From the IMG/VR virus record IMGVR_UViG_3300006805_002715, positions 1-22,522 of that record: a DNA stretch of 22,522 nucleotides; one strand, given 5' to 3'. The notes under the pieces are model-generated. The model saw only the letters and a program-made list of their open reading frames with translations. It was not told the origin of the DNA and made no database searches. Origin of the DNA: a virus. Below are positions 8,619 to 16,114 of this stretch, one piece after another. Position 1 is the stretch's first letter. Every line of letters begins with the position of its first letter. The position numbers were made by a program, and so were the translations under genes.

Positions 8619-8965
8619 CGCGGCCCCTGCGTAATTTGATAGTTTCGTGCCGCCACGGTCAACTGCATCAGCACGATGACGGACGCAATCACGACGGCGG
8701 TCTTGGGTTTCGTCTTGCCCACCTGCACCAGCGATCCCGCTATGATGCCATTGGCCACTGTTTTGACCACGAACAAGCGCGGCGTCGATCGTGACGCCCA
8801 GCGCATGAACGGATTCACCTCACGCCCATAGCCGGATGTGACGGCCGCTCGTGTGGACAGCGTATCGACGACGCCAGACGCGATGAGCGCCGACGTCATG
8901 ATCGGCGTGCGCTGCTCAGTCACGCCAGAGAGCGCTACGACGAGCGCCAAAGCGCCGACCGTCAC
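8615..8965 (-). CDS. Small multi-span membrane protein, DUF5658-like
   Basis: This 116-residue protein starts at a GTG (8965-8963) in a GTGA overlap with the preceding gene; an in-frame ATG further upstream would lie deep inside that gene. It has about four hydrophobic segments (residues 2-14, 21-36, 64-80 and 87-104). Between the second and third is DTLSTRAAVTSGYGREVNPFM, whose D-x-x-ST...G-x-E-x-NP pattern resembles DUF5658-type membrane proteins. The biochemical role of that group is not known to me. Finding it inside a virion operon next to a one-span membrane protein is odd. It could be a morphogenesis or envelope-modifying protein; nothing in the sequence decides this. Confidence 0.6.
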   Translation of the reverse strand: MTVGALALVVALSGVTEQRTPIMTSALIASGVVDTLSTRAAVTSGYGREVNPFMRWASRSTPRLFVVKTVANGIIAGSLVQVGKTKPKTAVVIASVIVLMQLTVAARNYQITQGPR

Positions 8966-9123
8966 CGACGCGCCCCTTGCATCGACTGAATCCGCGATAA
9001 GGCGTCCGCCGTCTGTCGCTGCTCGTGGAGCCACAGCAAGTCAGACGCGATCCACCGGCCATACGTCAGCGCTAGAATCGCGAGCGCGGTCAACGCGACC
9101 GCCGTCAGCAATTGGCGTTTCAC
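8962..9123 (-). CDS. Single-span membrane peptide
   Basis: This 53-residue protein starts at GTG 9123-9121 in a GTGA overlap with the upstream stop and ends in a second GTGA overlap at 8962-8965. Residues 2-4 are basic (KRQ), residues 5-20 form a membrane helix (LLTAVALTALAILALT), and the rest is a charged helix (WLHEQRQTADALSRIQ). The overlaps at both ends are the strongest evidence that it is a gene. The layout, a short basic start, one span and a soluble helix, is seen in small phage spanin or pinholin-like proteins and in tail accessory peptides, but no family is recognised and the position is far from the lysis end. Confidence 0.6.
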   Translation of the reverse strand: MKRQLLTAVALTALAILALTYGRWIASDLLWLHEQRQTADALSRIQSMQGARR

Positions 9124-9362
9124 TTGCCACCGCCGTTCATGGCTTTCCGTGCGGCGATCTTCGCGGCCAACTCGGCCAGTTCTGTCGACGTGGCTTCGTC
9201 CGTGGCTGTGCGTCGCAATTCGTCCCGGCACGACTTCGTGAGCTTGTCCACGTTGTCCTGCACAAATGCCGTCGCATCGGCAAACTTGTTATTGGTCGCT
9301 GCCGCCGTGAGTGCGGCCAACTGATTGTCGTCCACCGTCACCGTAATGTTGTTGTTGACCAT
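9120..9362 (-). CDS. Small helical protein of unknown function
   Basis: This is an 80-residue protein with a beta-like start (MVNNNITVTVDDNQ) and a long helix over about residues 15-75, carrying a single Cys and ending MNGGGK. The ATG at 9362 has GGAGGGA 9 bases upstream, overlapping the stop of the preceding gene at 9367; the longer open frame to 9416 lacks such a site. The stop overlaps the next gene by GTGA. No family is recognised. It resembles small phage proteins of the head-tail region in size and helix content only. Confidence 0.6.
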   Translation of the reverse strand: MVNNNITVTVDDNQLAALTAAATNNKFADATAFVQDNVDKLTKSCRDELRRTATDEATSTELAELAAKIAARKAMNGGGK

Positions 9363-9366
9363 GTGC

Positions 9367-9651
9367 CTACTCCCTCCGAATTTGCGGATCAGCCAGCGGA
9401 ACCGCTTCGGCTTCAACGGCCTTCTCGGCCTCCGCTTCGGCGTGCGCCTTCAGCACGGCTGTCGCCGCCATCACCGCGCTGTCCTTGCTGTCCATCGCCT
9501 CGACGAACTGCTCTGCAAGACGCTTTCGCTGCTGGTTCTTCCACTCATCCAACTTACTCGTCACGAGCGCGTCGATCTCCGTCTGCGCGTCGGGCTGCGA
9601 GTCGAACGTGGTCTGCTCGTCACCAGCGAATGAAATGTTTGTTGTCGCCAT
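9367..9651 (-). CDS. Small acidic Ala/Glu-rich helical protein
   Basis: This 94-residue protein is mostly helical from about residue 22, with KLDEWKNQQRKRLAEQFVEAM followed by an Ala/Glu-rich helix (AHAEAEAEKAVEAEAV). The ATG at 9651 has GGGGAGA eight bases before it, and the gene lies just after the fibre-like gene's stop at 9656. Strong acidity and predicted coiled-coil character suggest a structural or chaperone-like partner, for example for the fibre encoded directly upstream, but this is inference from neighbours. No known family is recognised. Confidence 0.6.
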   Translation of the reverse strand: MATTNISFAGDEQTTFDSQPDAQTEIDALVTSKLDEWKNQQRKRLAEQFVEAMDSKDSAVMAATAVLKAHAEAEAEKAVEAEAVPLADPQIRRE

Positions 9652-9655
9652 GTGT

Positions 9656-11239
9656 TTATCTCCCCGTACATGTCACTGACAGAATATCGCTGGCTGTCCA
9701 CGCGATTGCCAGTCCCGTCGTGCGTGAATAGTTCTTCAGGCTCACGCTTGTCGTCGTGGTCGCCGTTTGCGATGTGATGTAGCTGTCGGGCGTAGACAAA
9801 TTCTGCACGGAGCACGCCCAGCCATTTGTTGCGGCAGGCATCGTCAGTACGCCAGTAGACGCCGCGCCTCCAGTTCCAACGTCGATGGTAAACGCCGCTG
9901 TGCCGTTGCTCGTCGGGATGCTCGGTGACGTACCAAACCCGCTGGCGATTGTTGGTGCCGTGGCAGATATCACCAAATTTCCGTTTGTGGCCCCAATCTT
10001 GAACGAGGTATTCGCTGTTAGCGGACCGCCGACACGGGTGATCGACGTTGACACCGACTGAAGCAGTAACACTCCGGTCGCTGACTGTGTGTCGATGCCG
10101 AACACGTCACTCGACGACCATGTGAGTGTTCCGTATTGGCCTCCATTAGCCGTTCGACCAAACACCATTCTGTTACCGCCGCCACTCGCAGCATTGATAA
10201 ACCACGCCTCGCCAGAGGTTGGCGCTATTGACGTGCTGCCTACCCCAAGCGCGAGCATTGATGTCGCACCACCGTCAGCCGTGCGGAACACGCTCGTGCC
10301 GTTGTCGAGCAGGTTGAGAATGTCTGTAGTTGTGGAGCCGTTGTTGCCGACGATAGCCGCCGACACCATTGTCGGCAACGTCGTGCCGAGATAGGCGTAT
10401 ACGCCCGTCTCATTACCCGATGAATTGCGAGCCATCCCGATGACACCGATGTTGTTTTTGCTGGTAATGGATGACTGCGCCGATCCAGCCGCACCGATGT
10501 TATAGAGGGAGTTGCTGTTGAGAACAATGCCGTAGGTGCCAACCGTTGATCCTGAATCACCACCACCACCGACCGAAGTTTTTCCAACGATCGCAATGGA
10601 AGATACCGGTGCCCCAGAGTAGAAGTCAGCGCCTCCGACGGCATTGGTCACAGCTTTGATGGCGTTGACGCCATTGGACGCAGAAGATCCGTAGCTAAGC
10701 GAGACATCCAGTACGGTCGGTGCGCCACCTCCGAGTGAACCAAACGTCGCGGACAGATCCACCATCGACGACCCACCGCCCGACGACGCGAACGTGCCGG
10801 TAATCGACAAGGGCCGATTGGACCCAGACATCGACGAGCCATAGGTCAGCGCAATTTGCTTTGCGGCCAAACCACCATCATTCGCCCCGCCACACGAGGC
10901 CGACGACACGCCAATGACGCCCGCGCTCACGCGCTGAATCCAGGTGTCCGCCGTGGACCCAAACGAGATACAGCCCGCGCCGGCCGGAATGGATCCGCCG
11001 CTCCCAAACGTGACAATCAGATAGCCGTTCGCGTCCGTCCGCACCCGGAGATTTGAGAACGGCGTCAGCGGGCCGTCCGGCGCGGCATACGCGCCCGCCA
11101 CAGCCATGACATAGCCGTTGCTGTCCGTGCGCCCCTTCGCATTCGGCCACGGCGTCAGCGGGCCAATCGGGGCCGTCTGCGCGGCGACCACCGCGCCGAG
11201 CGCCACGCTCCCAAGAATCGTCCATCCCCACTTCTTCAT
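9656..11239 (-). CDS. Fibre-like beta/Gly/Ser-rich protein with N-terminal signal peptide
   Basis: This 527-residue protein starts at the ATG in an ATGA overlap at 11236-11239. Residues 1-21 (MKKWGWTILGSVALGAVVAAQ) have the n-, h- and c-regions of a Sec signal peptide, with likely cleavage after VAA. Two 30-residue repeats follow at residues 24-53 and 54-83, both containing GPLTP, RTD and NGY, matched by an exact 90-bp period in the DNA. The body is a long run of short Gly/Ser/Thr-rich strands without charged helices, and the C-terminus ends with a compact domain (SYITSQTATTTTSVSLKNYS). This composition is typical of phage fibre or spike stalks. A signal peptide is not expected on a virion protein assembled in the cytoplasm, so it may be exported, membrane-tethered, or the helix may have another use. 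Confidence 0.65.
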   Translation of the reverse strand: MKKWGWTILGSVALGAVVAAQTAPIGPLTPWPNAKGRTDSNGYVMAVAGAYAAPDGPLTPFSNLRVRTDANGYLIVTFGSGGSIPAGAGCISFGSTADTWIQRVSAGVIGVSSASCGGANDGGLAAKQIALTYGSSMSGSNRPLSITGTFASSGGGSSMVDLSATFGSLGGGAPTVLDVSLSYGSSASNGVNAIKAVTNAVGGADFYSGAPVSSIAIVGKTSVGGGGDSGSTVGTYGIVLNSNSLYNIGAAGSAQSSITSKNNIGVIGMARNSSGNETGVYAYLGTTLPTMVSAAIVGNNGSTTTDILNLLDNGTSVFRTADGGATSMLALGVGSTSIAPTSGEAWFINAASGGGNRMVFGRTANGGQYGTLTWSSSDVFGIDTQSATGVLLLQSVSTSITRVGGPLTANTSFKIGATNGNLVISATAPTIASGFGTSPSIPTSNGTAAFTIDVGTGGAASTGVLTMPAATNGWACSVQNLSTPDSYITSQTATTTTSVSLKNYSRTTGLAIAWTASDILSVTCTGR

Positions 11240-11628
11240 CGCGTCTCGTCCTTCCATCCGTGCGCCAACGCCCACGGTTGCCCTGCGGCTTGAATTGCCT
11301 GTAACTCGGCGCGGCCCTCGGCACTATCCATCTGTGCCAGCATCGCCGCGTCGTAAAACGCCACCGTCTCGCCGTCGGTCCGCAAACATGCAAACCGGCG
11401 ACAATTGAACGGTTTTACCTCATGCGCCCCACAACGGTTGTCGTCCGTCACGAACGGACACGGCCCCGTCTTCAACATCGTGAACGCGGCCCGTGGGTGA
11501 TACTGCCACGCCAACGGACGTGACGCCCGCCCCGCCACCGCTTCCAACTCCCGACGCTCGGCAAACGTCATCACGACATACGCCGGTTGTCGGCAGCAGT
11601 CGCCGCGTGACTGGCATTGCCAACTCAC
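11236..11628 (-). CDS. YkgJ-type cysteine-cluster (Zn/Fe chelating) protein
   Basis: This 130-residue protein has the layout of the YkgJ/UPF0153 cysteine-cluster family. Cys5 and the pair C11-C12 (GDCCR) are followed by C57 (GPCPF), C66 (DNRCGAHE), C76 and C81 (PFNCRRFAC). The family motif C-x-F...R-C-x-x-[HY]-x-x-x-P-x-x-C-R-x-[FY]-x-C is clear. Members are thought to bind zinc or an iron-sulfur cluster; their reaction is not well established. The GTG at 11628 lies in a GTGA overlap with the upstream stop; an earlier GTG at 11640 would add four residues. Its stop overlaps the fibre-like gene as ATGA. Why a virion operon carries it is unclear. Confidence 0.8.
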   Translation of the reverse strand: MSWQCQSRGDCCRQPAYVVMTFAERRELEAVAGRASRPLAWQYHPRAAFTMLKTGPCPFVTDDNRCGAHEVKPFNCRRFACLRTDGETVAFYDAAMLAQMDSAEGRAELQAIQAAGQPWALAHGWKDETR

Positions 11629-11891
11629 GCAAACTGCCACGCGCCATCGGGCGCATCGCTGACGTGATGCACGGTCCGACCGCCCACGCGGATCGTGAAC
11701 GTCAAATCACCCGACGGAATCGCCACGCGCTCACACTGCGACCGATGCGTGTCGAACACATCCACCCAGATGTGACCATCCGGCAAGACCGGCGCGGCCA
11801 CCTCGGGCGCATCATCAACCACGGCGACCGGATCAACGATGACGAGCGCGTCATCCTCGACCACATCGCCACTCGGACGTTTCTTCGCCAT
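11625..11891 (-). CDS. Small protein of unknown function
   Basis: This 88-residue protein has an acidic, Val/Ala/Asp/Pro-rich first 40 residues (VVEDDALVIVDPVAVVDDAPE) and a compact C-terminal part with HIWVDVFDTHRSQCERV and LTFTIRVGGRTVHHVSDAPDGAWQFA, which looks like a few beta strands with three His and one Cys. It starts at the ATG that shares its A with the upstream TAA (TAATG at 11891) and ends in a GTGA overlap with the YkgJ-type gene, so it is firmly inside the operon. No family is recognised. Confidence 0.65.
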   Translation of the reverse strand: MAKKRPSGDVVEDDALVIVDPVAVVDDAPEVAAPVLPDGHIWVDVFDTHRSQCERVAIPSGDLTFTIRVGGRTVHHVSDAPDGAWQFA

Positions 11892-12478
11892 TAGACCGCC
11901 ACCGACTTCCCGCTGTGCAGCGCATCAATCTGCGCCTTCATCGCGGCCATTTCCGACATGAGTTTGCCAATATCGGTCGCGTCCTGGCCCGTCGCCAGTT
12001 CCGTGAGAATCGACGGCAACGCATAGACGCCCGTCAGATCGTCGGCGCTCGACGCCGGAATGGTCACAATCAATCGACCGCGACTGCCATTGGTCGGCAC
12101 TTCACAGACCGCAGACCACAGACCCTTGCGGGCTGACTTGCTCTCGGTAATCGCGTTGAACAGGTCAATTTCCAGCGGTGTCAACTGTTCGTCGCTCTGC
12201 TTCACGCCACAGAAAAACGTTTCCCGCGCCAACTTTGACTTCGGGCGCTCTTCCTCGCCTTCGGGGTGTGAAAACGCCGAAATACGCGGGTTGATCGCGT
12301 TCTCCGGGCGCTTGCCCCGCGTGTGCTCATTCGCCAGCTTCATGATCGCGCCGGCGAGCGCCTCGTTGCTCTGCCCGATGCCGCCGCTCATCTTGGCGAC
12401 CAACTCGGCCAGATCATCCAAACTCATCGAAATTGGCTGTGTCGTGCCGATCAATTCCATGTCGTCTCGTTTTGCCAT
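11891..12478 (-). CDS. Conserved-looking virion-region protein
   Basis: This 195-residue protein has a helical N-terminus (MSLDDLAELVAKMSGGIGQ near residues 18-38), a middle block with NPRISAFSHPEGE, KLARETFFCGVKQ and LTPLEIDLFNAI (about 67-112), a strand-rich section, and a C-terminal helix (MAAMKAQIDALHSG). From memory, the block 'NP...FS.PEG...K......F.G...S...LTP.E..L.N' recurs in proteins just downstream of capsid genes in many uncultured phages, so it is probably structural or an assembly factor. The ATG at 12478 (MAKRDDMEL) is preferred because AAGGA lies 9 bases upstream; an ATG at 12496 would place the start nearly against the hairpin at 12504. Confidence 0.65.
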   Translation of the reverse strand: MAKRDDMELIGTTQPISMSLDDLAELVAKMSGGIGQSNEALAGAIMKLANEHTRGKRPENAINPRISAFSHPEGEEERPKSKLARETFFCGVKQSDEQLTPLEIDLFNAITESKSARKGLWSAVCEVPTNGSRGRLIVTIPASSADDLTGVYALPSILTELATGQDATDIGKLMSEMAAMKAQIDALHSGKSVAV

Positions 12479-12503
12479 GTGTCCCGATCCTTTCAAGGGA
12501 AAC

Positions 12504-12535
12504 GCACGGACGGGGCGACATTGCCCCGTCCGTGC
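12504..12535 (-). terminator. Strong hairpin after the decoration gene, terminator or attenuator
   Basis: A perfect 13-bp stem (GCACGGACGGGGC paired with GCCCCGTCCGTGC) closes a six-base loop. On the minus strand it starts nine bases after the decoration protein stop (12544) and is followed by GTTTCCC, so only a short T run is present. Its position right after the most highly expressed capsid genes suggests partial termination or protection of the upstream mRNA end, with read-through into the next genes. Confidence 0.65.
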
Positions 12536-12543
12536 CGTGTCTG

Positions 12544-13269
12544 TTACGGCGCGATCGTGATGAAGACCGGCTTCACCTTCGTATCAACGCCCGTGCAGAG
12601 CATCGAGCCGATGATCTGCAACGTGCCGCTGTTGATCGCCGCGCCACCCGCCACCGCTGCCGGCGAACTGACCGACTGACCGACCGCGGGCGTGCCATCA
12701 ATCAAGACGCCGCCCATGCCCCACGTCTGAATCCAGCCATAGGACGCCGCCGCAATCGGATAGACCGCCACGCCAACCACCGCGCCCGTGAGTGTGGTCA
12801 CGGGAGCCTGAATGACGTTCTTGTAGGGATTGATCTGCAAGTCGAGCTTGCTCGATGTGGTCAACGCCACCTGCACGCCATCTTCGGCGACCAGATTCAG
12901 CGTGAACGCCGTCGATGCCGTGATCGCCGCGTGGCCGCTGATGCCGTAGCTGTAGCCGAGACCGGGCGTGGTCGAAATAACCGCGATGCCCTCGGCATAC
13001 AGATTCGCTGCGCCCGCCGTGGCCCCTGGCGTCACGGTGACCGCCGTGGCCCCAATCGCCGTCGCCGCCACACCGCAATTCAGGTGATTGGCGACCTGTG
13101 CCGCCGACTGAATCACGTTGCCCACGACCAGCGCCGATGCGCCCGCCTGCACGTAACGATACACGCGCCCGAAGCGGTCCTGTGCCGCCGTGCCGAGCGC
13201 ATACATCTGCGTGGTCGAGTCATTCAAGACCTGACCGTTAGTGACTTGCAACCGTCCTGTGAGATTCAT
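12544..13269 (-). CDS. Putative capsid decoration (head-stabilising) protein
   Basis: This 241-residue, beta-rich protein has few charges and many Ala, Gly, Thr and Val. It lies 15 bases after the major capsid gene, with GGAGGCGACGGAC in front of its ATG. The section YGWIQTWGMGGVLIDGTPAVGQ near residues 175-196 and the ending DTKVKPVFITI match a pattern I associate with decoration or head-surface proteins encoded directly after the capsid gene in many uncultured phages. N-terminal residues 25-40 (AAQDRFGRVYRYVQAG) carry aromatic and Arg residues that also recur in that group. Such proteins bind the outside of the mature capsid lattice. The identification rests on pattern memory and gene order. 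Confidence 0.7.
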   Translation of the reverse strand: MNLTGRLQVTNGQVLNDSTTQMYALGTAAQDRFGRVYRYVQAGASALVVGNVIQSAAQVANHLNCGVAATAIGATAVTVTPGATAGAANLYAEGIAVISTTPGLGYSYGISGHAAITASTAFTLNLVAEDGVQVALTTSSKLDLQINPYKNVIQAPVTTLTGAVVGVAVYPIAAASYGWIQTWGMGGVLIDGTPAVGQSVSSPAAVAGGAAINSGTLQIIGSMLCTGVDTKVKPVFITIAP

Positions 13270-13284
13270 GTCCGTCGCCTCCGC

Positions 13285-14262
13285 TTACGAAATGGCCGAC
13301 ACGACGCCGAGGTAACGGCTGCCGTTGGTGCCAAGGTTGCCAAACGTCTCGGTCACGTAGACGCGAGTCATCTGGTTTGAGGGCGAGACGGGTTCTTTCA
13401 TCTTCATCCACGCGCCCGCAAGATACATGAGCTTCAGATACTTCGGGTTCACGAACCGCAGTTCGCTCGCCGCCGCATCTTCGTCGTAGAACAACGCCGC
13501 GCCCTTGAACTGGATCGCGTCGTTCAAGAAGGCAATGTCGCCGCCCGTGGCGCGGGCATCGCGTTCGATCTTCTCCACCGCCACCAGCAACGACTCGTAG
13601 CCCTCAAACGTGGCGCGGTCGGTGATGGCCGCTGTCGGCGTAGATTCCACACCGCCGAGCGAGCACTGGTTGTAGGTCGTGGTCATCGACGTGCGCAGAT
13701 TGTCGAAGGCCGTCGAGGTCTTCGTGCCCGCGTTCTGACGATTGCGCCAGAACGAGAACGTCGCCCGGTTGATCCCGCCGACCGTGCCCGTGGTGGGCGT
13801 GGCCGAGATGATCTTCTGGATACCGTCGAAGTCCTTGCCGCCGTTGCCCGTGCCGTCGCCGTTGAGCATGACGTTGAGTGACGCGATGGCCGAGTTCTTG
13901 CCGTTCTCGAGCTTCGATTCGAGAATGTCGATCTTGCGGTTGGCCTCGGCGTTACGCGCCAATTCCAAGTCGCTGAAGACAATCGTGCCGGCCGCGATCT
14001 TCTGATCGTAGCGGGCGCAATCGAACACGTCGATACGGGTCGTGTCGAGCGTCTCAAACTCGCCGTAGCTCTTGAACGTGGTGTTCTGCGCGTATTCGAT
14101 GGTCATCTCAAAAAGACGGCCACCAGGCACCTGTTCCTTGAAGCCTTCGTCACCGAGGGCGTAGAACAGCGCACGCGAGTTGAAGATGTTGTTCGTCGGT
14201 TTCTTGCCAACGACCGCTTCCCAGAGGGTCGCAATTGTTTGGCCCTGATTCGGTTCTGACAT
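13285..14262 (-). CDS. Major capsid protein (HK97-fold type)
   Basis: This 325-residue protein is the expected size for a capsid subunit and sits between scaffold and decoration genes. The N-terminal half contains FEMTIEYAQNTTFKSYGEFETL (about 47-68), which fits an E-loop-like strand pair. It is followed by a long helix (FSDLELARNAEANRKIDILESK, the spine-helix position) and an Ala/Asn/Gly-rich central domain. The C-terminus has strand-rich DIAFLNDAIQFKGAALFYDED and ends YLGVVSAIS. The HK97 fold has no catalytic signature, so identity rests on order, length and secondary-structure pattern. The ribosome site before ATG 14262 is weak (CGAG), unusual for a gene that must be highly expressed. Confidence 0.85.
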   Translation of the reverse strand: MSEPNQGQTIATLWEAVVGKKPTNNIFNSRALFYALGDEGFKEQVPGGRLFEMTIEYAQNTTFKSYGEFETLDTTRIDVFDCARYDQKIAAGTIVFSDLELARNAEANRKIDILESKLENGKNSAIASLNVMLNGDGTGNGGKDFDGIQKIISATPTTGTVGGINRATFSFWRNRQNAGTKTSTAFDNLRTSMTTTYNQCSLGGVESTPTAAITDRATFEGYESLLVAVEKIERDARATGGDIAFLNDAIQFKGAALFYDEDAAASELRFVNPKYLKLMYLAGAWMKMKEPVSPSNQMTRVYVTETFGNLGTNGSRYLGVVSAIS

Positions 14263-14264
14263 GA

Positions 14265-14296
14265 CTACTCGTTAGCCCGATCCGGCGCGTGAGTAG
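14265..14296 (-). promoter_or_regulatory. Inverted repeat in the leader of the capsid gene
   Basis: CTACTC (14265-14270) and GAGTAG (14291-14296) are complementary 6-base arms separated by 20 bases, just before the capsid ATG at 14262. On the minus-strand mRNA the hairpin would include the weak GAG ribosome-binding bases, so it could modulate capsid translation. The arms are short and the loop long, so this is a weak call. Confidence 0.25.
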
Positions 14297-14346
14297 ATGT
14301 TGCCATGCGGGGCACTGACGCCGCCACACGAGCGAAACGAACGCGA

Positions 14347-15330
14347 CTAGCCGAACACTCGGTCTGCCGCTGCCGCTCCGCCATGTTGCAAGATCGCATC
14401 TTTGAACGTCTTCACAGGGGCAGCCGTTCCCCCGCGTGACACACTGCCCGCAGGCCGTGCGGTCGTGGCTTCGCCCTTCCGTTTGAGTTCTTCAAGCAGA
14501 CTCGTCCGCTCGCGCTCTCGAATGGTGGGTCGATACGACTCTCGGTAGACTTTCAAATACGCGCCTTCCAACGAATACCGCTTGTCTTTCGCCATCAGGG
14601 ATTTCAGCTGTGGCTCAAGTTCTGGGAAGCCTTCCCACTCTTTCCGAGCGGTGTCGACAATCGACTTGGCTTCTTGCATCTGCTTCGCCTGAATCGCTTC
14701 GATCTGCCGCGCCTCGGATTCTTGCGTGAGGGGCTGAATCTTCGCGTCAATCTGGGCTTGCAGAGCTTGCATCATCTGGCCGACACGTTCGGCGCTGTAG
14801 GCGGTCGCCCCGTCCTCGGTCTGGAGGTCAGCGGCGGGTAGTTCAAAGCGGGCCGGCGTCGGCGCTTCCGTCTGCGGCGCGGCCAACATGCCCGCCTGAC
14901 GCAACTGCTGCCCGAAGGATTCATAGAACCCGATCGGATCGGACGCAATCGCCCGCAACTGTTCCATGCTGTCGCGGAAATCGTTCGGATCGACCGTGTT
15001 CCGCAGTTCGGCCCACGGGCCCAGCTCGGCTTCCCACTTGGCGCGTTCGGCGCTCAAGACCTGCGGATCAACCGGAGCCGCCGACGCCCGCGTCACGTCG
15101 TCAGTGACGGCCGGATCGGGACCAGTCGGACGCGAGGCCGACGACTCCGGTTCAGCCGCCGCTCGTGGCGTCAGCGGGTCGCTGGCCGTCGATTCCCAAC
15201 GGTCCAAGGCTTCACGAAAATTACGCGGAGATTCCGATGAGAAGTCACGCGACTGTGGCGCAGGTGCGCTCTCGCTCGTCGATGGCGTGCTGGCTGGTGC
15301 TGTGGTGTCTACGACCGCCGCGTCACTCAT
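14347..15330 (-). CDS. Putative capsid scaffold protein
   Basis: This 327-residue protein has the classic scaffold pattern. Its first about 100 residues are disordered and rich in Pro, Ser, Ala and Thr. Long charged helices follow (for example MMQALQAQIDAKIQPLTQESEARQIEAIQAKQ split around residue 200, and RERERTSLLEELKRKGE around 275), and the C-terminus is short and basic to neutral. It lies directly upstream of the capsid gene, which is the usual place. Scaffolds guide procapsid assembly around the portal and then leave. GTGAG before ATG 15330 is a moderate ribosome site. The 18-bp palindrome at 15361 lies 31 bases before the start. No protease domain is visible. Confidence 0.8.
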   Translation of the reverse strand: MSDAAVVDTTAPASTPSTSESAPAPQSRDFSSESPRNFREALDRWESTASDPLTPRAAAEPESSASRPTGPDPAVTDDVTRASAAPVDPQVLSAERAKWEAELGPWAELRNTVDPNDFRDSMEQLRAIASDPIGFYESFGQQLRQAGMLAAPQTEAPTPARFELPAADLQTEDGATAYSAERVGQMMQALQAQIDAKIQPLTQESEARQIEAIQAKQMQEAKSIVDTARKEWEGFPELEPQLKSLMAKDKRYSLEGAYLKVYRESYRPTIRERERTSLLEELKRKGEATTARPAGSVSRGGTAAPVKTFKDAILQHGGAAAADRVFG

Positions 15331-15360
15331 GTGCGCTCACTTTCGCATGAAACGTGCAAG

Positions 15361-15378
15361 GTGTCAAATATTTGACAC
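15361..15378. promoter_or_regulatory. Perfect 18-bp palindrome GTGTCAAATATTTGACAC, operator candidate (site A)
   Basis: GTGTCAAATATTTGACAC reads identically on both strands. It lies in the 52-base gap between the Cys-rich gene (stop at 15383) and the scaffold ATG (15330). Its length, full dyad symmetry and lack of a loop fit a dimeric DNA-binding protein better than a transcript hairpin. Related sites occur at 18435, 18456 and 20694. Confidence 0.65.
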
Positions 15379-15382
15379 GCCA

Positions 15383-16114
15383 TTAGTGCGTCACGCCTCG
15401 CCAAAACCGAATGCGGCATTGACACGTCATCACAATTTGTTCGGTCGACATCTCCAACTCGCAGGCTACGCGGCACCCGACGCAGTAGAGCAGATGGTTC
15501 AAGCGCAGCCCCCGCAGCGCCTCTTGCTCACGGTGCAGCAGCTTCGCGTCATCGTCCTGAATCAGCACGGTGGGCAGCAGTTTCGCGCCGTCTGGACCGA
15601 CGAGCGATCCTTCCGTGCGGTCGAGCGACGTGATGGCATCGGCGCGGGTGTAGCTCATGTCTGTCATACAGACATGCGCCCGCACACGGTTGTGGCAGTG
15701 AATCGCCATGCCGCTATTGCCGCGAATCGTCACGCGGCACCCGCTCGGCGCGCCTTGCTCGAAACACACGTCACAGTGCAGCGCCTCTTGCAAACCGTAA
15801 CGCTGAAACACGCGGCCCACGGCAAATAACGTCCGCGTCTGCCACTCCGTCAGATCCGGTTCAATCTCGATGGGCTTCTCTGGCGCGGTTTCGACCAAAT
15901 CGACCGGATGCACCTCATCCGGCGCAATGTCGCTCTCCTGCTGATCCTTCATCCGCAGTCCGCGACGTTTTAGTTCACGCTTGAACTCCGTTTTTGTGGT
16001 CGCTTTGACCGGCGTCGGTCCGAGATTCTGCAACATCCCGCCTTCGAGCTTGTCGATGTCCCACAACTCGTCCGTGTGAATGGCCGGCGATACCGGCTTC
16101 AGATCGTCGCTCAC
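15383..16114 (-). CDS. Cys-rich, zinc-ribbon-like protein between portal and scaffold
   Basis: This 243-residue protein starts at the GTG in a GTGA overlap (16111-16114); ATG codons at 16138 and 16153 lack ribosome sites. The N-terminal part has a basic helix KTEFKRELKRRGLRMKDQQE (about 41-60). The rest carries ten Cys: C114-x2-C117, C126, C140, C149, then C211-x2-C214, C218, C231 and C233, with His at 113, 139, 141 and 147. Two metal-binding clusters are likely. No nuclease or redox motif is recognised. The position between portal and scaffold suggests a capsid assembly or packaging accessory. A transcription-related role, like that of other phage zinc-ribbon proteins, cannot be excluded. 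Confidence 0.7.
   Translation of the reverse strand: MSDDLKPVSPAIHTDELWDIDKLEGGMLQNLGPTPVKATTKTEFKRELKRRGLRMKDQQESDIAPDEVHPVDLVETAPEKPIEIEPDLTEWQTRTLFAVGRVFQRYGLQEALHCDVCFEQGAPSGCRVTIRGNSGMAIHCHNRVRAHVCMTDMSYTRADAITSLDRTEGSLVGPDGAKLLPTVLIQDDDAKLLHREQEALRGLRLNHLLYCVGCRVACELEMSTEQIVMTCQCRIRFWRGVTH

Noticed and set aside
12433-13380. Long open frame on the plus strand (about 315 codons) opposite the decoration gene
   Set aside because: The product is Arg/His-rich and aperiodic, has no ribosome site, and lies antisense to a well-supported gene. Such frames arise from the GC-rich codon use of the minus-strand genes; similar ones occur opposite other virion genes (8838-9731, 14966-15829).
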